Shown: positions 35,129 to 44,790 of the stretch, piece by piece
Layout: each line of letters starts with the position of its first letter
Numbering within the stretch: the first letter of the stretch is position 1
Origin: Echinicola arenosa
Lineage (GTDB): Bacteria > Bacteroidota > Bacteroidia > Cytophagales > Cyclobacteriaceae
Direction: 5' to 3'
DNA: 64,000 nucleotides
Assembly: GCF_014841125.1 (NCBI RefSeq)
Contig: NZ_JACYTQ010000002.1
Location: 744,001 to 808,000 of the forward strand
Notes under the pieces: generated by a model
The model's input: the letters and a program-made list of their open reading frames with translations, nothing else
Database searches by the model: none
Told to the model about the DNA's origin: nothing
Program-made: the position numbers and the translations under genes

Positions 35129-37591
35129 ATGATGAAACCTATCTCCATTGAAGAACTTGCTCCATTGATCCAAGGCAAGATTATTCAGAAGAATTCCCAT
35201 CATCTTATTGAATTTGTTTCTACAGATTCCCGCAAAATCATCAAAAGCGAAACTACCTTGTTTGTGGCATTGAGGGGATTCAAAGTTGATGGCCATTTTT
35301 TCTTAAAAGAAGCCTATCAATTAGGGGTTAAGAATTTCATCATTGAAAGAGAGGTTTCTCATTTCACATTTTCAAATGCCAACATTATCAAAGTAGGCAA
35401 TGCATTGGATGCAATGCAATCTTTGGCAGCCTGGAACCGGTCAAATTTCTCTGGCCCTGTCATTGGTATCACGGGAAGTAATGGAAAGACAATAGTCAAA
35501 GAATGGATTGGTCAACTACTTTCTGTGAAGTTTGACATCGCCAAAAGTCCTAAGAGCTACAACAGTCAAACTGGCGTTCCACTCTCCATATTTGGTATTG
35601 AAAGTCACCATCGGGCCGCTATCTTAGAGGCTGGGATATCCAAGCCAGGTGAAATGGAACGGCTTGAGCAAATGATCAAACCGAATGTGGGAATCTTCAC
35701 CAATATTGGTACTGCTCATGCTGAAGGTTTTGAAAGTCAAGAGCAGAAACTCCATGAAAAGGCTTTACTATTTAAAGATAGCCAATTCATTATCTATCGA
35801 CAAGACCATCAAGCGATTCATGAATTTTTAATCAAAAACTTCTCATCTGACAGATTAATCTCATGGTCCCAACAGCCTGGGGCTGATTATACCCTCTCCA
35901 TAAAAAAAGAAGATTCAGAAAGCAAAATCACCTTGATCAAACCGGACTTGGGGCTTTTCACCTTCTCTACCCGATTTACAGATGAAGCGTCTTTGGAAAA
36001 CCTTCGCCATGCGATAGTCGCAGGACTTACCTTAGGACTCTCTGAGCAGGATATTCGAAAAACCATACCTCAGCTCACTACAATAGAAATGAGGCTAACC
36101 CTGAAAGCTGGGGTCAACCAGTCTCTGATTATAGATGACACTTATAATAATGACTTAGCAGGTCTTGATATTGCCTTAGAGTTTTTACAGAACCAAAGAC
36201 AAAAAAATAGAAAAGTAGTCATTTTATCGGATCTCCTTCAAGCTGGGGATTCTGATTTTGTCTATAATCGTGTCAATGCCCTTATAAAGCATTATCAAAT
36301 AGATTTATTGATTGGTGTAGGAAATGAAATCAAACAATTAGGGCTAAATCCTCCATGTTCCACGCTCTTTTTTGAAAGTACCGAGCACCTTCTATCCACC
36401 ATTAATGAAATTCCATTTCAAAATGACCTGATATTAATCAAGGGCGCCAGGGCTTTTGCTTTCGAACAGGTAGTGAATGCCCTTCAAGAAAGAATTCACG
36501 GCACAGTGCTAGAAATCAATTTGAACGCGCTAAGAAGGAATTTTACTTTTTATAAACAGCTGTTAGAACCAAAAACAAAAGTCATGGTCATGGTCAAGGC
36601 ATTTGCTTATGGAGGAGGAGCCACTGAAATAGCACACCATTTAGAACAGTTAAAAGCTGATTACCTAGCTGTGGCCTATACCGATGAGGGAGTGGCACTG
36701 CGTATGGATAAAATCAAACTCCCTATTATGGTCCTAAACCCAGCACCTGAATCTTTCCCAAATCTCATCAGGCATAAGCTTGAGCCCGTTGTTTATAGCC
36801 CCTCATTTTTCAAGCAACTGGGTGAATATTGTCAGAGTAACCAATCTCATTTGAGCATCCATTTGGACTTGGATACGGGCATGCACCGTTTGGGATTTGG
36901 TGAAGAAAATCTTAAAGATTTAGTGGATTTGATTCAAGATTACCCAGAATTACACATCGCCAGCTGCTATACACATTTGGCAGGGGCCGATGAGGCCATA
37001 CATGAAGAATTCACAAAGAAACAAATAGAATTGTTTTCATCTATGTGTGATGCTATCCAAAACTCACTTGACTATTCCCCCATCAGACATGCACTCAATT
37101 CTGCTGGCATAGTAAGGTACCCCCAACATCAATTTGATATGGTTAGATTAGGCATTGGACTATATGGTGTGGAAGTCAATGGGATGCATGGAAGTGCACT
37201 ACAGCCGGTAAGCACTTTAAAAACAACGGTGTCTCAGATCAAAGCGTTAAAAAAAGGTCAAACAGTAGGCTATAGTAGAAAAGGTTCCATGAAACGTGAT
37301 GGGAAAATTGCCACCATCGCCATAGGGTATGCAGACGGCTATGACAGGCGCTTCAGCAATGGTAACGGACAAGTCTTAATCAATGGTAAAAAAGCTCCAG
37401 TCATTGGAAATGTCTGTATGGATATGACCATGGTGGACATTACAGACATGGAAGTTAGAGAAGGCGATGAAGTTATTATCTACGGAGAAGGGCTTTCCAT
37501 TATCGAACAGGCAAAGTCCATAGGAACCATTGCTTATGAATTACTAACCAATATCAGTGGACGTGTGAAAAGAGTTTATTATTTGGATTGA
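35129..37591 (+). CDS. murF-alr: Bifunctional MurF ligase / alanine racemase
   Basis: 820-residue fusion, common in Bacteroidota. The N-terminal part (about 1-450) is MurF: substrate domain, ATP loop GITGSNGKT and the C-terminal ligase region; it adds D-Ala-D-Ala to UDP-MurNAc-tripeptide. The C-terminal part (from about 455) is PLP alanine racemase, starting VLEINLNALRRNFTFY, with the PLP lysine in VMVKAFAYGGG and the second-base region with RLGIGLYG and ICMDMTM-like VCMDMTMVDI. The fusion couples D-Ala supply to its use in peptidoglycan synthesis. Start ATG 35129 is followed by a second ATG. Confidence 0.96.
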   Translation: MMKPISIEELAPLIQGKIIQKNSHHLIEFVSTDSRKIIKSETTLFVALRGFKVDGHFFLKEAYQLGVKNFIIEREVSHFTFSNANIIKVGNALDAMQSLAAWNRSNFSGPVIGITGSNGKTIVKEWIGQLLSVKFDIAKSPKSYNSQTGVPLSIFGIESHHRAAILEAGISKPGEMERLEQMIKPNVGIFTNIGTAHAEGFESQEQKLHEKALLFKDSQFIIYRQDHQAIHEFLIKNFSSDRLISWSQQPGADYTLSIKKEDSESKITLIKPDLGLFTFSTRFTDEASLENLRHAIVAGLTLGLSEQDIRKTIPQLTTIEMRLTLKAGVNQSLIIDDTYNNDLAGLDIALEFLQNQRQKNRKVVILSDLLQAGDSDFVYNRVNALIKHYQIDLLIGVGNEIKQLGLNPPCSTLFFESTEHLLSTINEIPFQNDLILIKGARAFAFEQVVNALQERIHGTVLEINLNALRRNFTFYKQLLEPKTKVMVMVKAFAYGGGATEIAHHLEQLKADYLAVAYTDEGVALRMDKIKLPIMVLNPAPESFPNLIRHKLEPVVYSPSFFKQLGEYCQSNQSHLSIHLDLDTGMHRLGFGEENLKDLVDLIQDYPELHIASCYTHLAGADEAIHEEFTKKQIELFSSMCDAIQNSLDYSPIRHALNSAGIVRYPQHQFDMVRLGIGLYGVEVNGMHGSALQPVSTLKTTVSQIKALKKGQTVGYSRKGSMKRDGKIATIAIGYADGYDRRFSNGNGQVLINGKKAPVIGNVCMDMTMVDITDMEVREGDEVIIYGEGLSIIEQAKSIGTIAYELLTNISGRVKRVYYLD

Positions 37592-38689
37592 TCAATTGGC
37601 ATAAATCTCCAACAAGATCTTAACAATTCTATCAGAAGTATTTCCATCCCAAAGCGGAATTTGTTGATATTGTTTCCATTGGCCTGAAAGCATTCTTTCC
37701 AAATAAGGCTTGAGTTTGGAAGGGTCAGTACCAACCAGCTCATTTGTACCCAGCTCTATGGTCTCAGGTCTTTCCGTATTATCCCTAAGGGTCAAACAGG
37801 GAACATTCATAACAGAAGCTTCTTCCGTAATTCCGCCGGAGTCGGTAATCACACCTTTCGAATGTTTCACCAAATAATTAAACTCCAAGTAAGAAAGCGG
37901 TTCGACATAATGTAGTCTATCGTTTTCAATCCCTAAGTTCTTCAACACCTTCGCGGTCCTTGGGTGAACTGGAAAAACAACGGACAAACTTCCCGTTCCT
38001 TCTAAAATAGCTTCCATCATGGCTTTTAGCTTCACTTCCTCGTCCACATTTGCTGGACGATGCAAAGTCAACATAAAGTAGCTCTGGGAATAGAGTTTAT
38101 CGTAAATATCACCTTCCGGCTTTCGGAACCTAGGCATCTGGCTAAACAAAGTGTCAATCATCGTATTTCCTACAAAATGGATACGATGGCTTTCTACGCC
38201 TGAGGTTTTGAGGTTTTCATTCGCTAATTCAGACGTAGTAAAAAAATGATCTGTGATGCTATCAGTTACTATCCGATTGATTTCTTCTGGCATACTCAAA
38301 TCTCCAGAACGGATTCCTCCCTCCACGTGAACGACTGGAACCATTAATTTTTTAGCAGTAATAGAACAAGCCAAGGTCGAAGTCACATCACCTACCACCA
38401 AAACCACATCAGGCTTATTGCTTAGAAGTTCCTTTTCAAAACCAATCATGATGGCAGCAGTTTGCTCTGCTTGAGAGCCTCCACCAGCTTCTAAGTTGGC
38501 ATTTGGGTTTGGGATATTCAGTTGTTCGAAAAAGTCCCCTGACATCTTGTGATCATAATGCTGACCCGTATGCACCAACCTAAAGTCAATATCAATTCCT
38601 AAACCTTTTTGCCTATCAATGGCATGAATAATAGGAGCGATTTTCATAAAGTTTGGGCGGGCACCAGCAACTAAGGTGATATTGAGCAT
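37592..38689 (-). CDS. wecB: UDP-N-acetylglucosamine 2-epimerase (non-hydrolysing)
   Basis: 365-residue GT-B-like enzyme interconverting UDP-GlcNAc and UDP-ManNAc. Family motifs: GARPNFMKIAPI, HTGQHYDHKMSGDFF, VVGDVTSTLACSI, HVEGGIRSGDLSMPEE, ITDSGGITEEA. It may feed the exopolysaccharide operon or other surface glycans, but is 23 kb away from that operon and linked to the carotenoid end instead. Its stop is directly abutted to the murF-alr stop (TGATCA) with no spacer. Confidence 0.96.
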   Translation of the reverse strand: MLNITLVAGARPNFMKIAPIIHAIDRQKGLGIDIDFRLVHTGQHYDHKMSGDFFEQLNIPNPNANLEAGGGSQAEQTAAIMIGFEKELLSNKPDVVLVVGDVTSTLACSITAKKLMVPVVHVEGGIRSGDLSMPEEINRIVTDSITDHFFTTSELANENLKTSGVESHRIHFVGNTMIDTLFSQMPRFRKPEGDIYDKLYSQSYFMLTLHRPANVDEEVKLKAMMEAILEGTGSLSVVFPVHPRTAKVLKNLGIENDRLHYVEPLSYLEFNYLVKHSKGVITDSGGITEEASVMNVPCLTLRDNTERPETIELGTNELVGTDPSKLKPYLERMLSGQWKQYQQIPLWDGNTSDRIVKILLEIYAN

Positions 38690-38884
38690 AAGACGATCGA
38701 GCTAACAAATTACTATTAAAATGGCCATGTTGACCATGCTGCGAATATACTGATTCTTTTATTGGAACTAAAAATAGGACAATTTTAATCTATGTGGTTA
38801 CTTTATAAAAAAGTGAGGTACACCTACTTTCCTAGCAATTTCGTTGCCCATATCAGCTTGATGTATGTTTTCGATTAGAGTTAA

Positions 38885-40075
38885 TCAGATGACCTCATTA
38901 AGGCCAAAGTAAAAGGCAGTTTGGTCTCCAAAGCCAAAGTCAATGCGAATATTGATGCCTTCATCCATCAATTTATAGCGAACTCCAAATCCTCCGCCAT
39001 AGTGGAAACGGTCAAATCCATAGGTAGAGATTTTGTCCGCTACTTGCCCTGCATTACTGAAAAGTACCATTCCCAAGTTTCCATAAACAGGCAACCTTAA
39101 TTCAGCCTGGTAAACCATCGCCATCTTGTCCCGGTAACGCCCTTCAAAATATCCACGCATTCTCCGGCTGCCACCAATCGTTGCCATTTGCTGGAAAGGG
39201 GGCTCTCCCTCTATAAAACTCCACCATGCTTGGACAGCCAGTAATTTATTTCTTAAAACAGGCACATATTTTCTCAGGTCTAACTCATAACGATTATATG
39301 TGTATATGCTTCCTAAAAATGGCTGAAAAGACATCCATGTAAATTGATGATAAGAACCAGACTGAGGCTGGAATACATCATCTCTGGAGTCATAATTCAA
39401 CTTTAAGCCCAAGCCTGATACCCGAGGCTTGTCACTGCCTGGAATGGATCCGCTGTCCAAAAGCCCTCCTTCTTGTTTCTCATAAACATTGTCGGCGCGA
39501 AACTCTATCCGTGGACCTATATAAACATCAGGCAAAATCCTTCTCATATAATTAAGGTGGAAATAGACACATCTACTGGCATAGTCTTCTTGATTTTCTG
39601 AGGGAAGATCATTTCCAACACCATAGAATTTAAAGGGGTATTTGGTCAGCTCTAGCCTTGCATTGACATAGTCTTTATTGTAATTCTTCCATAAATCCAG
39701 GTCAAGTTCCAAAATTGCCTGCTTCTTTAGGGTATAAATAAATGTAATTGGCATGGATGAGGGCCGAAGATTCTGCTCAACCATTTTATCTGATTTAAAA
39801 ACCTTGATAGCTCCTGCCCCTACTCCTAAACTGGTTTCAGGAGAATAGGTAACTGCTGGAATAAAAGACCAAGTGTCCGTGCTCAATACATCCAGCACCT
39901 TTTCCACCGTACCAAAAAGACCTCCTTCTGGCCCTTCATATATTGAAGTATCCCTGGAAACCTTGAGAGCGTCATCTTGTGCAAATACCACGGGGACCTT
40001 AGTGATAGAAAAAGCAAAGACCAATGAGGTCAGAATTATTAGGCTGTTATTCGACATTGATAGAAAGCTGAACAT
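38885..40075 (-). CDS. Outer-membrane beta-barrel, BamA/TamA (D15) family
   Basis: About 396 residues. The signal peptide ends KVPVVFAQ; ATG 40057 is an equally good start, while TTG 40093 overlaps a promoter-like box and is rejected. The C-terminal two thirds read as a 16-strand surface-antigen D15 barrel (GLGLKLNYDSRDDVFQPQSGS, IGGSRRMRGYFEGRYRDK, YGGGFGVRYKL, NIRIDFGFG) with the conserved RGY motif near the end of the barrel. No POTRA domains precede the barrel, so it is a short family member. It follows crtW by 70 nt and may be co-transcribed with the crt operon. Confidence 0.85.
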   Translation of the reverse strand: MFSFLSMSNNSLIILTSLVFAFSITKVPVVFAQDDALKVSRDTSIYEGPEGGLFGTVEKVLDVLSTDTWSFIPAVTYSPETSLGVGAGAIKVFKSDKMVEQNLRPSSMPITFIYTLKKQAILELDLDLWKNYNKDYVNARLELTKYPFKFYGVGNDLPSENQEDYASRCVYFHLNYMRRILPDVYIGPRIEFRADNVYEKQEGGLLDSGSIPGSDKPRVSGLGLKLNYDSRDDVFQPQSGSYHQFTWMSFQPFLGSIYTYNRYELDLRKYVPVLRNKLLAVQAWWSFIEGEPPFQQMATIGGSRRMRGYFEGRYRDKMAMVYQAELRLPVYGNLGMVLFSNAGQVADKISTYGFDRFHYGGGFGVRYKLMDEGINIRIDFGFGDQTAFYFGLNEVI

Positions 40076-40145
40076 TGAAATGAAGTTCCGCAAAATTACT
40101 GAAATCTATCTACTCAACACGAAAACCTACTAAAAGGATAAGGTT

Positions 40146-40841
40146 TTAAGCTTTGTATCTCCACAATCTCCACCAAGGAGTTCCAGGAGAATCATGATGT
40201 TCATAATGATACCCAAAAAAATAACACGTTAGAAACGCCCAAAAATGATTTTTTTTCATGCTCCCAGACTGATGCTTATTATCATGCTCTCCCTTGTGAG
40301 GCAAATAAGTCCCAAAATAAAATAGCTGAAAGGTGGACAAAATAGCAGGTAGCATCCAATAGAACACCAAATTTTCAACAGGATAAACCAGCCTGAGCAA
40401 TTGAAACGCAACTCCCATCAATACCAATTGACCTAATGAAAGATAGGTTTTTATAAAGCTCCAATACCAAGGCCAAAAATCACCTGATTCATGATAATCC
40501 GGGTCACCTGCGGAAGCTACAAAGCGATGGTGATCATGATGTTTTGGAAATAACTTATGGTAAAAATTAAAAGAAAAAAGGATGGCACAAAACCAGCCAA
40601 TGGCTTTATTTAGCCTTTTATTGGAGGATACGGTTCCATGCATAGCATCATGGGCCGTGATAAAAAGCCCGGTATAAAGATGCATTTGAAGCAGGACTCC
40701 CATGTAAGTCAGGGGATTGGAATAATCCATTTCCCAGTTAAGAAAAAATAGAAGAGATAGAAACCATATCAAAATAATTCCCAAAGCAATGATAGTTCCC
40801 ATTGGATCGACTGGCCGATATTTTTCTTTGACAAAAGACAT
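40146..40841 (-). CDS. crtW: Beta-carotene ketolase (CrtW-type di-iron membrane enzyme)
   Basis: 231 residues from ATG 40841. Four hydrophobic segments and three His clusters, HDAMHG, HHDHHR and HYEHHD, with FGTYLPHKGEH, as in CrtW ketolases. It should add 4-keto groups to beta-ionone rings. It sits 36 nt after ispH in the carotenoid operon, supporting the ketolase call over a general fatty-acid desaturase. Substrate (beta-carotene versus zeaxanthin) cannot be fixed. Confidence 0.87.
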   Translation of the reverse strand: MSFVKEKYRPVDPMGTIIALGIILIWFLSLLFFLNWEMDYSNPLTYMGVLLQMHLYTGLFITAHDAMHGTVSSNKRLNKAIGWFCAILFSFNFYHKLFPKHHDHHRFVASAGDPDYHESGDFWPWYWSFIKTYLSLGQLVLMGVAFQLLRLVYPVENLVFYWMLPAILSTFQLFYFGTYLPHKGEHDNKHQSGSMKKNHFWAFLTCYFFGYHYEHHDSPGTPWWRLWRYKA

Positions 40842-40877
40842 ATTTTCCTCCAAGATACTGTAAGATAAAAATATCTT

Positions 40878-41723
40878 TTAAAAGTTCAGCAAGCGGTCCC
40901 TGACCTCCTCCATCAACCACCTAGGTGTAGAAGTCGCTCCACAGATACCTATCGTTTCATTGGAATTGAACCATGACGGTTTTACTTGATCTGCATTGGA
41001 GACAAAATAGGTTTCAGTATTCTGACTTTTACAAACTTCATAAAGGGCCTTACCGTTACTTGATTTGCTTCCACTCACAAAAACGACTTTATCGAATTTT
41101 GTCGAAAACTTTCTCAATTCTTTATCTCGGTTGGAGACCTGTCGACAGATGGTATCATTGGTCTGAACCGTAATGCCCTTTTCTTCCAATATCCGGTTGA
41201 TTTCATAAAACCTATCTGTACTTTTGGTAGTCTGACTGAAAAGGGTAATCCTTTCAGGCATATTGTCCAAGTCCAATTCTTCAATATTTTGAAATACTAC
41301 CGCCTCATGCTTTGTCTGACCTAATAGGCCTTCTACCTCAGCATGCCCATGTTTACCAAAAATATAGATCCTATCCTTTCGGTCAAAGGCATTCTTAATC
41401 CTATTTTGAAGCTTTAGCACAACTGGACAACTTGCATCGACCAAAGTAAGGTCATTTTTCAGTGCTAACTCATAGGTAGTTGGGGGTTCTCCATGGGCCC
41501 TGATCAAGACCTTTTCATTTTTTAAATCTTTTAAAAATTCTCGATCTATAATTTTAAGACCCTTGCTTACCAAACGGCTGACTTCCTCATCATTATGTAC
41601 TATATCCCCCAGGCAATATAGGTGCCCCTCTTCATCAAGGATTTCCTCTGCCATCTCTATGGCATATACTACACCAAAACAAAAACCAGAATTAGGATCG
41701 ATATGTACTTTGAGATCTAACAT
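40878..41723 (-). CDS. ispH: 4-hydroxy-3-methylbut-2-enyl diphosphate reductase (IspH)
   Basis: 281-residue [4Fe-4S] enzyme of the MEP pathway making IPP and DMAPP. The three cluster cysteines lie in GFCFGV, DASCPVV and GICGATSTP; conserved IRAHGEPP and DTICRQVSNRD are present. Being embedded in the crt operon (3 nt after the cyclase, 36 nt before crtW) couples precursor supply to pigment synthesis. Confidence 0.97.
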   Translation of the reverse strand: MLDLKVHIDPNSGFCFGVVYAIEMAEEILDEEGHLYCLGDIVHNDEEVSRLVSKGLKIIDREFLKDLKNEKVLIRAHGEPPTTYELALKNDLTLVDASCPVVLKLQNRIKNAFDRKDRIYIFGKHGHAEVEGLLGQTKHEAVVFQNIEELDLDNMPERITLFSQTTKSTDRFYEINRILEEKGITVQTNDTICRQVSNRDKELRKFSTKFDKVVFVSGSKSSNGKALYEVCKSQNTETYFVSNADQVKPSWFNSNETIGICGATSTPRWLMEEVRDRLLNF

Positions 41724-41726
41724 ATC

Positions 41727-42437
41727 TTATAAACCCAAAGGGCTTTGGATTGTTTTTCTTTGCTTGATTTTTTCATAAATAGAAATATTCATCAGCATCA
41801 GTCCCATAGAATAGATAAAGTCTTCTATAGGGATAGTAAATACGCGTAGCCCCAAATTTTCTGCGTCATCATAAAACACCACAGGTTCAGATGTAAATGC
41901 TCCTGTCAAGGTGCCGTTGAACAGTAAAAACGGTATCAAATGCACCAAGTAAAACACATAAAATCTTCCTAAAATTTTATCCCTAAAGAAATAATAATGA
42001 ATGGCCAGCAGGAGGGCTACCAAAGTAAAGTTCACCCCGGTATACCATTTGTCAAGGTTTAGGATTCCTATAACAACCAAGACTCCTATGAGCAAAAGTG
42101 TAATGCCTTTGGTAATCGATACCGTTGGTCTTTGAGGAAAATAAAATTGGAGTACTTCATAAATAAAAATAGTTGAGAAGGGGACAATGATGAAAAAAAG
42201 ACATTCCTCTAAAGGCAAACTACCCAAGTATATACCTGTTAAATATTTTTCATTGAAGCCCCACACCCCCATCACTGTAAACCACTGATCCCAAGCCAAA
42301 TATAAAGCAGCAGTAAAAAAAATGGCTGGAAATAACGCAAACCACTTTTTAGCATATCTTACCTTAGACTCAAATGACCAAAGCAAAGGGAACAATAATG
42401 TCGCAATGTTTAATATCAAATAGAGATATTTCTCCAT
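41727..42437 (-). CDS. Fused heterodimeric-type lycopene cyclase (CrtYcd/CarR-like)
   Basis: 236 residues, six or seven membrane helices. Two copies of the small cyclase domain are visible: the first with LPLEECLFFIIVPFSTIF, the second with VFTIPIEDFIYSMGLMLMN; the PxE(E) motifs mark each half, as in actinobacterial CrtYc/CrtYd and the fused archaeal/Bacteroidota forms. It cyclises lycopene to beta-ionone ends. It lies 3 nt from crtB and 3 nt from ispH. Confidence 0.85.
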   Translation of the reverse strand: MEKYLYLILNIATLLFPLLWSFESKVRYAKKWFALFPAIFFTAALYLAWDQWFTVMGVWGFNEKYLTGIYLGSLPLEECLFFIIVPFSTIFIYEVLQFYFPQRPTVSITKGITLLLIGVLVVIGILNLDKWYTGVNFTLVALLLAIHYYFFRDKILGRFYVFYLVHLIPFLLFNGTLTGAFTSEPVVFYDDAENLGLRVFTIPIEDFIYSMGLMLMNISIYEKIKQRKTIQSPLGL

Positions 42438-42440
42438 GTG

Positions 42441-43286
42441 CTACTCCTCTAACCCTAATTTTGATCCAAAGTAAATACTTAAAAGCAATGACAGCTTTTT
42501 GATATTAGGGATTCGCACCCTTCTTAAAGTAATCGTTTCTGGTTCTAACTTCTTAATCTTACGAAACAGATTCAAATAATATAAATAGGCTATTTTGACC
42601 CCAATTTTTGCACCAACAGGCAATCGCTTTATCCCCTCATAGGCATCATCAAAGTCTTTTTGAATATCCTCTTCAATTTCTTTTTTCTTTGTACGATTAA
42701 AATTTTTATAATCCACTTCCGGAAAATAAACCCTTCCTCTTTCTTCATAATCACTTTTGATATCCCTCAAGAAATTGACCTTTTGAAATGCCGAGCCTAA
42801 TTTGCAAGCTGGTAATTTCAGTTGTTCATATTCTTCCTGATTTCCTTCGCAAAACACCTTCAAACACATCAAGCCAACTACCTCTGCAGATCCGTAGATG
42901 TATTGTTTGTATTTACTATCATTGTAAAGGCTAAAATCAAGATCCATAGCCATACTATCCAGAAATGCATCAATAAGCTCCTTCTCAATCCCATACTGAT
43001 GTACCACTATTTGAAAAGCATGTAAGACAGGATTCATACTTATTTTTTGATCTATAGCTTCATAAGTATCTTCCCGGAATTTATCCAAAAGATACTTTTT
43101 ATCCTTATGGTGAAAAGTATCTACAATCTCATCTGCAAAACGCACAAAACCATAAATACCATATATTGGGCTGTGAAGCTTCTGATCCATCACCCGAATG
43201 CCTAAACTAAAAGAAGTACTGTACTTTTGAGTAATCAGTTTGCTACACGCTAGCGTCGTCTGATGGTATAAATTAAGAGCATCCAT
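42441..43286 (-). CDS. crtB: Phytoene synthase
   Basis: 281-residue prenyl-head-to-head synthase joining two GGPP. Signatures: RFADEIVD (first Asp-rich region), YIYGSAEVVGLMCLKVF, and QKVNFLRDIKSDYEERGRVYFP (second Asp region). It is 6 nt after crtI and 3 nt before the cyclase gene. No GGPP synthase gene lies in the window. Confidence 0.96.
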   Translation of the reverse strand: MDALNLYHQTTLACSKLITQKYSTSFSLGIRVMDQKLHSPIYGIYGFVRFADEIVDTFHHKDKKYLLDKFREDTYEAIDQKISMNPVLHAFQIVVHQYGIEKELIDAFLDSMAMDLDFSLYNDSKYKQYIYGSAEVVGLMCLKVFCEGNQEEYEQLKLPACKLGSAFQKVNFLRDIKSDYEERGRVYFPEVDYKNFNRTKKKEIEEDIQKDFDDAYEGIKRLPVGAKIGVKIAYLYYLNLFRKIKKLEPETITLRRVRIPNIKKLSLLLSIYFGSKLGLEE

Positions 43287-43292
43287 GGTTTG

Positions 43293-44789
43293 TTAGTTTT
43301 GAGGGGCTATTGAAAATTTCTGTTTGATAATCTCGTGCGCCACTACCTGGCCTGAGATTAAAGAGGGGGGCACTCCTGGACCCGGTACAGTAAGTTGCCC
43401 AGTATAATATAAATTTTTGAGTTTTTTGTTCCTCAATTTTGGCTTCAACAGTGCTGTTTGACCTAAAGTATTCGCCAATCCATATGCATTACCTTTAAAA
43501 GCATTATAATCCGAAATAAAATCTCGGTGTGCATAAGACCTGCGATAGATCACATGTTCTATGATACTTTGCCCTGTAAGCTTCTCTAATCTATCCATCA
43601 CCAATTGAAAATACTCTTCTCTCTTGGCATCAGAATCCTCTAAATCTGGGGCAAGGGGAATGAGGATAAAAAGGTTTTCTTTGCCTTCTGGTGCCACGGT
43701 AGGATCTGTCTTCGAAGGGCAACACACGTAAAACAATGGCTTCTCTGGCCAGTCCGGGTTTTCATAAATTGCCGCTGCATGAGGTTCCAGAGGTTCATCA
43801 AAAAAGAGGTTGTGATGGTCTAGGTTTTTCAGTTTCTTATCAATGCCCAAATAAAAAATAAGGCTGGAAGGAGCTAGGGTTCTTTTGTCCCAATAAGTAT
43901 CAGAATAATTTCTGCAGTCAGGTGGCAGTAGAACACTATCCACATGGTGATAGTCCGCTCCCGCAATCACAATATCTGCAAGGAAAGACCTATCATCTGT
44001 CAAATGAACTGCCTTGGCCTCTCCATTTTGTACTTTAATATGGCTTACATCAGCATTGTAGACAAACTCAACTCCCCTTTCTTCCGCTAATGCGACCATT
44101 CCTTTGATGATCTCGTGCATACCTCCCATAGGATACCAAGTACCCAAAACCATATCCGCATAGTTCATCAAGCTGTAAAGCGCTGGTATTTTCTCCGCTG
44201 TCTGACCCAGGAAAAGTACAGGGAACTCCATCAGCATTACCAGTTTTTCATTTTTGAAAAACTTGCTCACATGCTTTTTCATGGAATTAAAAATATCCAG
44301 CTTGATCAAGTCATTAATTATTCCAGGCTGCGCAAATTCCCATATGGACTGACCTGGCTTGTATACCCAATCCTGAATACCTACTTTATATTTGTGGGCG
44401 GCTTGCCCCAGAAATTTCTCCAGCTGTTCTGCAGCTCCTACTTCAATTGATTCAAACAATTCCTTTAATCGACCTAAATCAGCAGGCATATCAATCTGAT
44501 CACCCTTACCAAAAAAAACCTTATAGGAAGGATCCAGTCTTACAAGCTTATAATAATCGGAAGTTTTTTTTCCGAATTGCGCAAAATAACTATCAAACAC
44601 ATCTGGCATCCAATACCAACTTGGCCCCATATCAAAAGTAAATCCCTCAGCGGTAAATTTTCGAGCGCGACCTCCGGGACTATCGTTTTTCTCCAATAAC
44701 GTTACCCGATAGCCTTGATTGGCTAACCTAGTGGCTGCTGCAATACCCGCAAAGCCTGCACCTATTACCACTACTTGTTCGTTGGTCAT
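43293..44789 (-). CDS. crtI: Phytoene desaturase
   Basis: 498-residue FAD enzyme converting phytoene to lycopene in four steps. The N-terminal dinucleotide-binding VVVIGAGFAGIAAATRLA plus LLEKNDSPGGRA, and the C-terminal TGQLTVPGPGVPPSLISGQ, are CrtI signatures. ATG 44789 (MTNEQVVVIG) is chosen instead of an upstream TTG at 44798; it then starts 1 nt after the sigma-factor stop, so the two are tightly coupled. Confidence 0.96.
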   Translation of the reverse strand: MTNEQVVVIGAGFAGIAAATRLANQGYRVTLLEKNDSPGGRARKFTAEGFTFDMGPSWYWMPDVFDSYFAQFGKKTSDYYKLVRLDPSYKVFFGKGDQIDMPADLGRLKELFESIEVGAAEQLEKFLGQAAHKYKVGIQDWVYKPGQSIWEFAQPGIINDLIKLDIFNSMKKHVSKFFKNEKLVMLMEFPVLFLGQTAEKIPALYSLMNYADMVLGTWYPMGGMHEIIKGMVALAEERGVEFVYNADVSHIKVQNGEAKAVHLTDDRSFLADIVIAGADYHHVDSVLLPPDCRNYSDTYWDKRTLAPSSLIFYLGIDKKLKNLDHHNLFFDEPLEPHAAAIYENPDWPEKPLFYVCCPSKTDPTVAPEGKENLFILIPLAPDLEDSDAKREEYFQLVMDRLEKLTGQSIIEHVIYRRSYAHRDFISDYNAFKGNAYGLANTLGQTALLKPKLRNKKLKNLYYTGQLTVPGPGVPPSLISGQVVAHEIIKQKFSIAPQN

Positions 44790-44790
44790 T

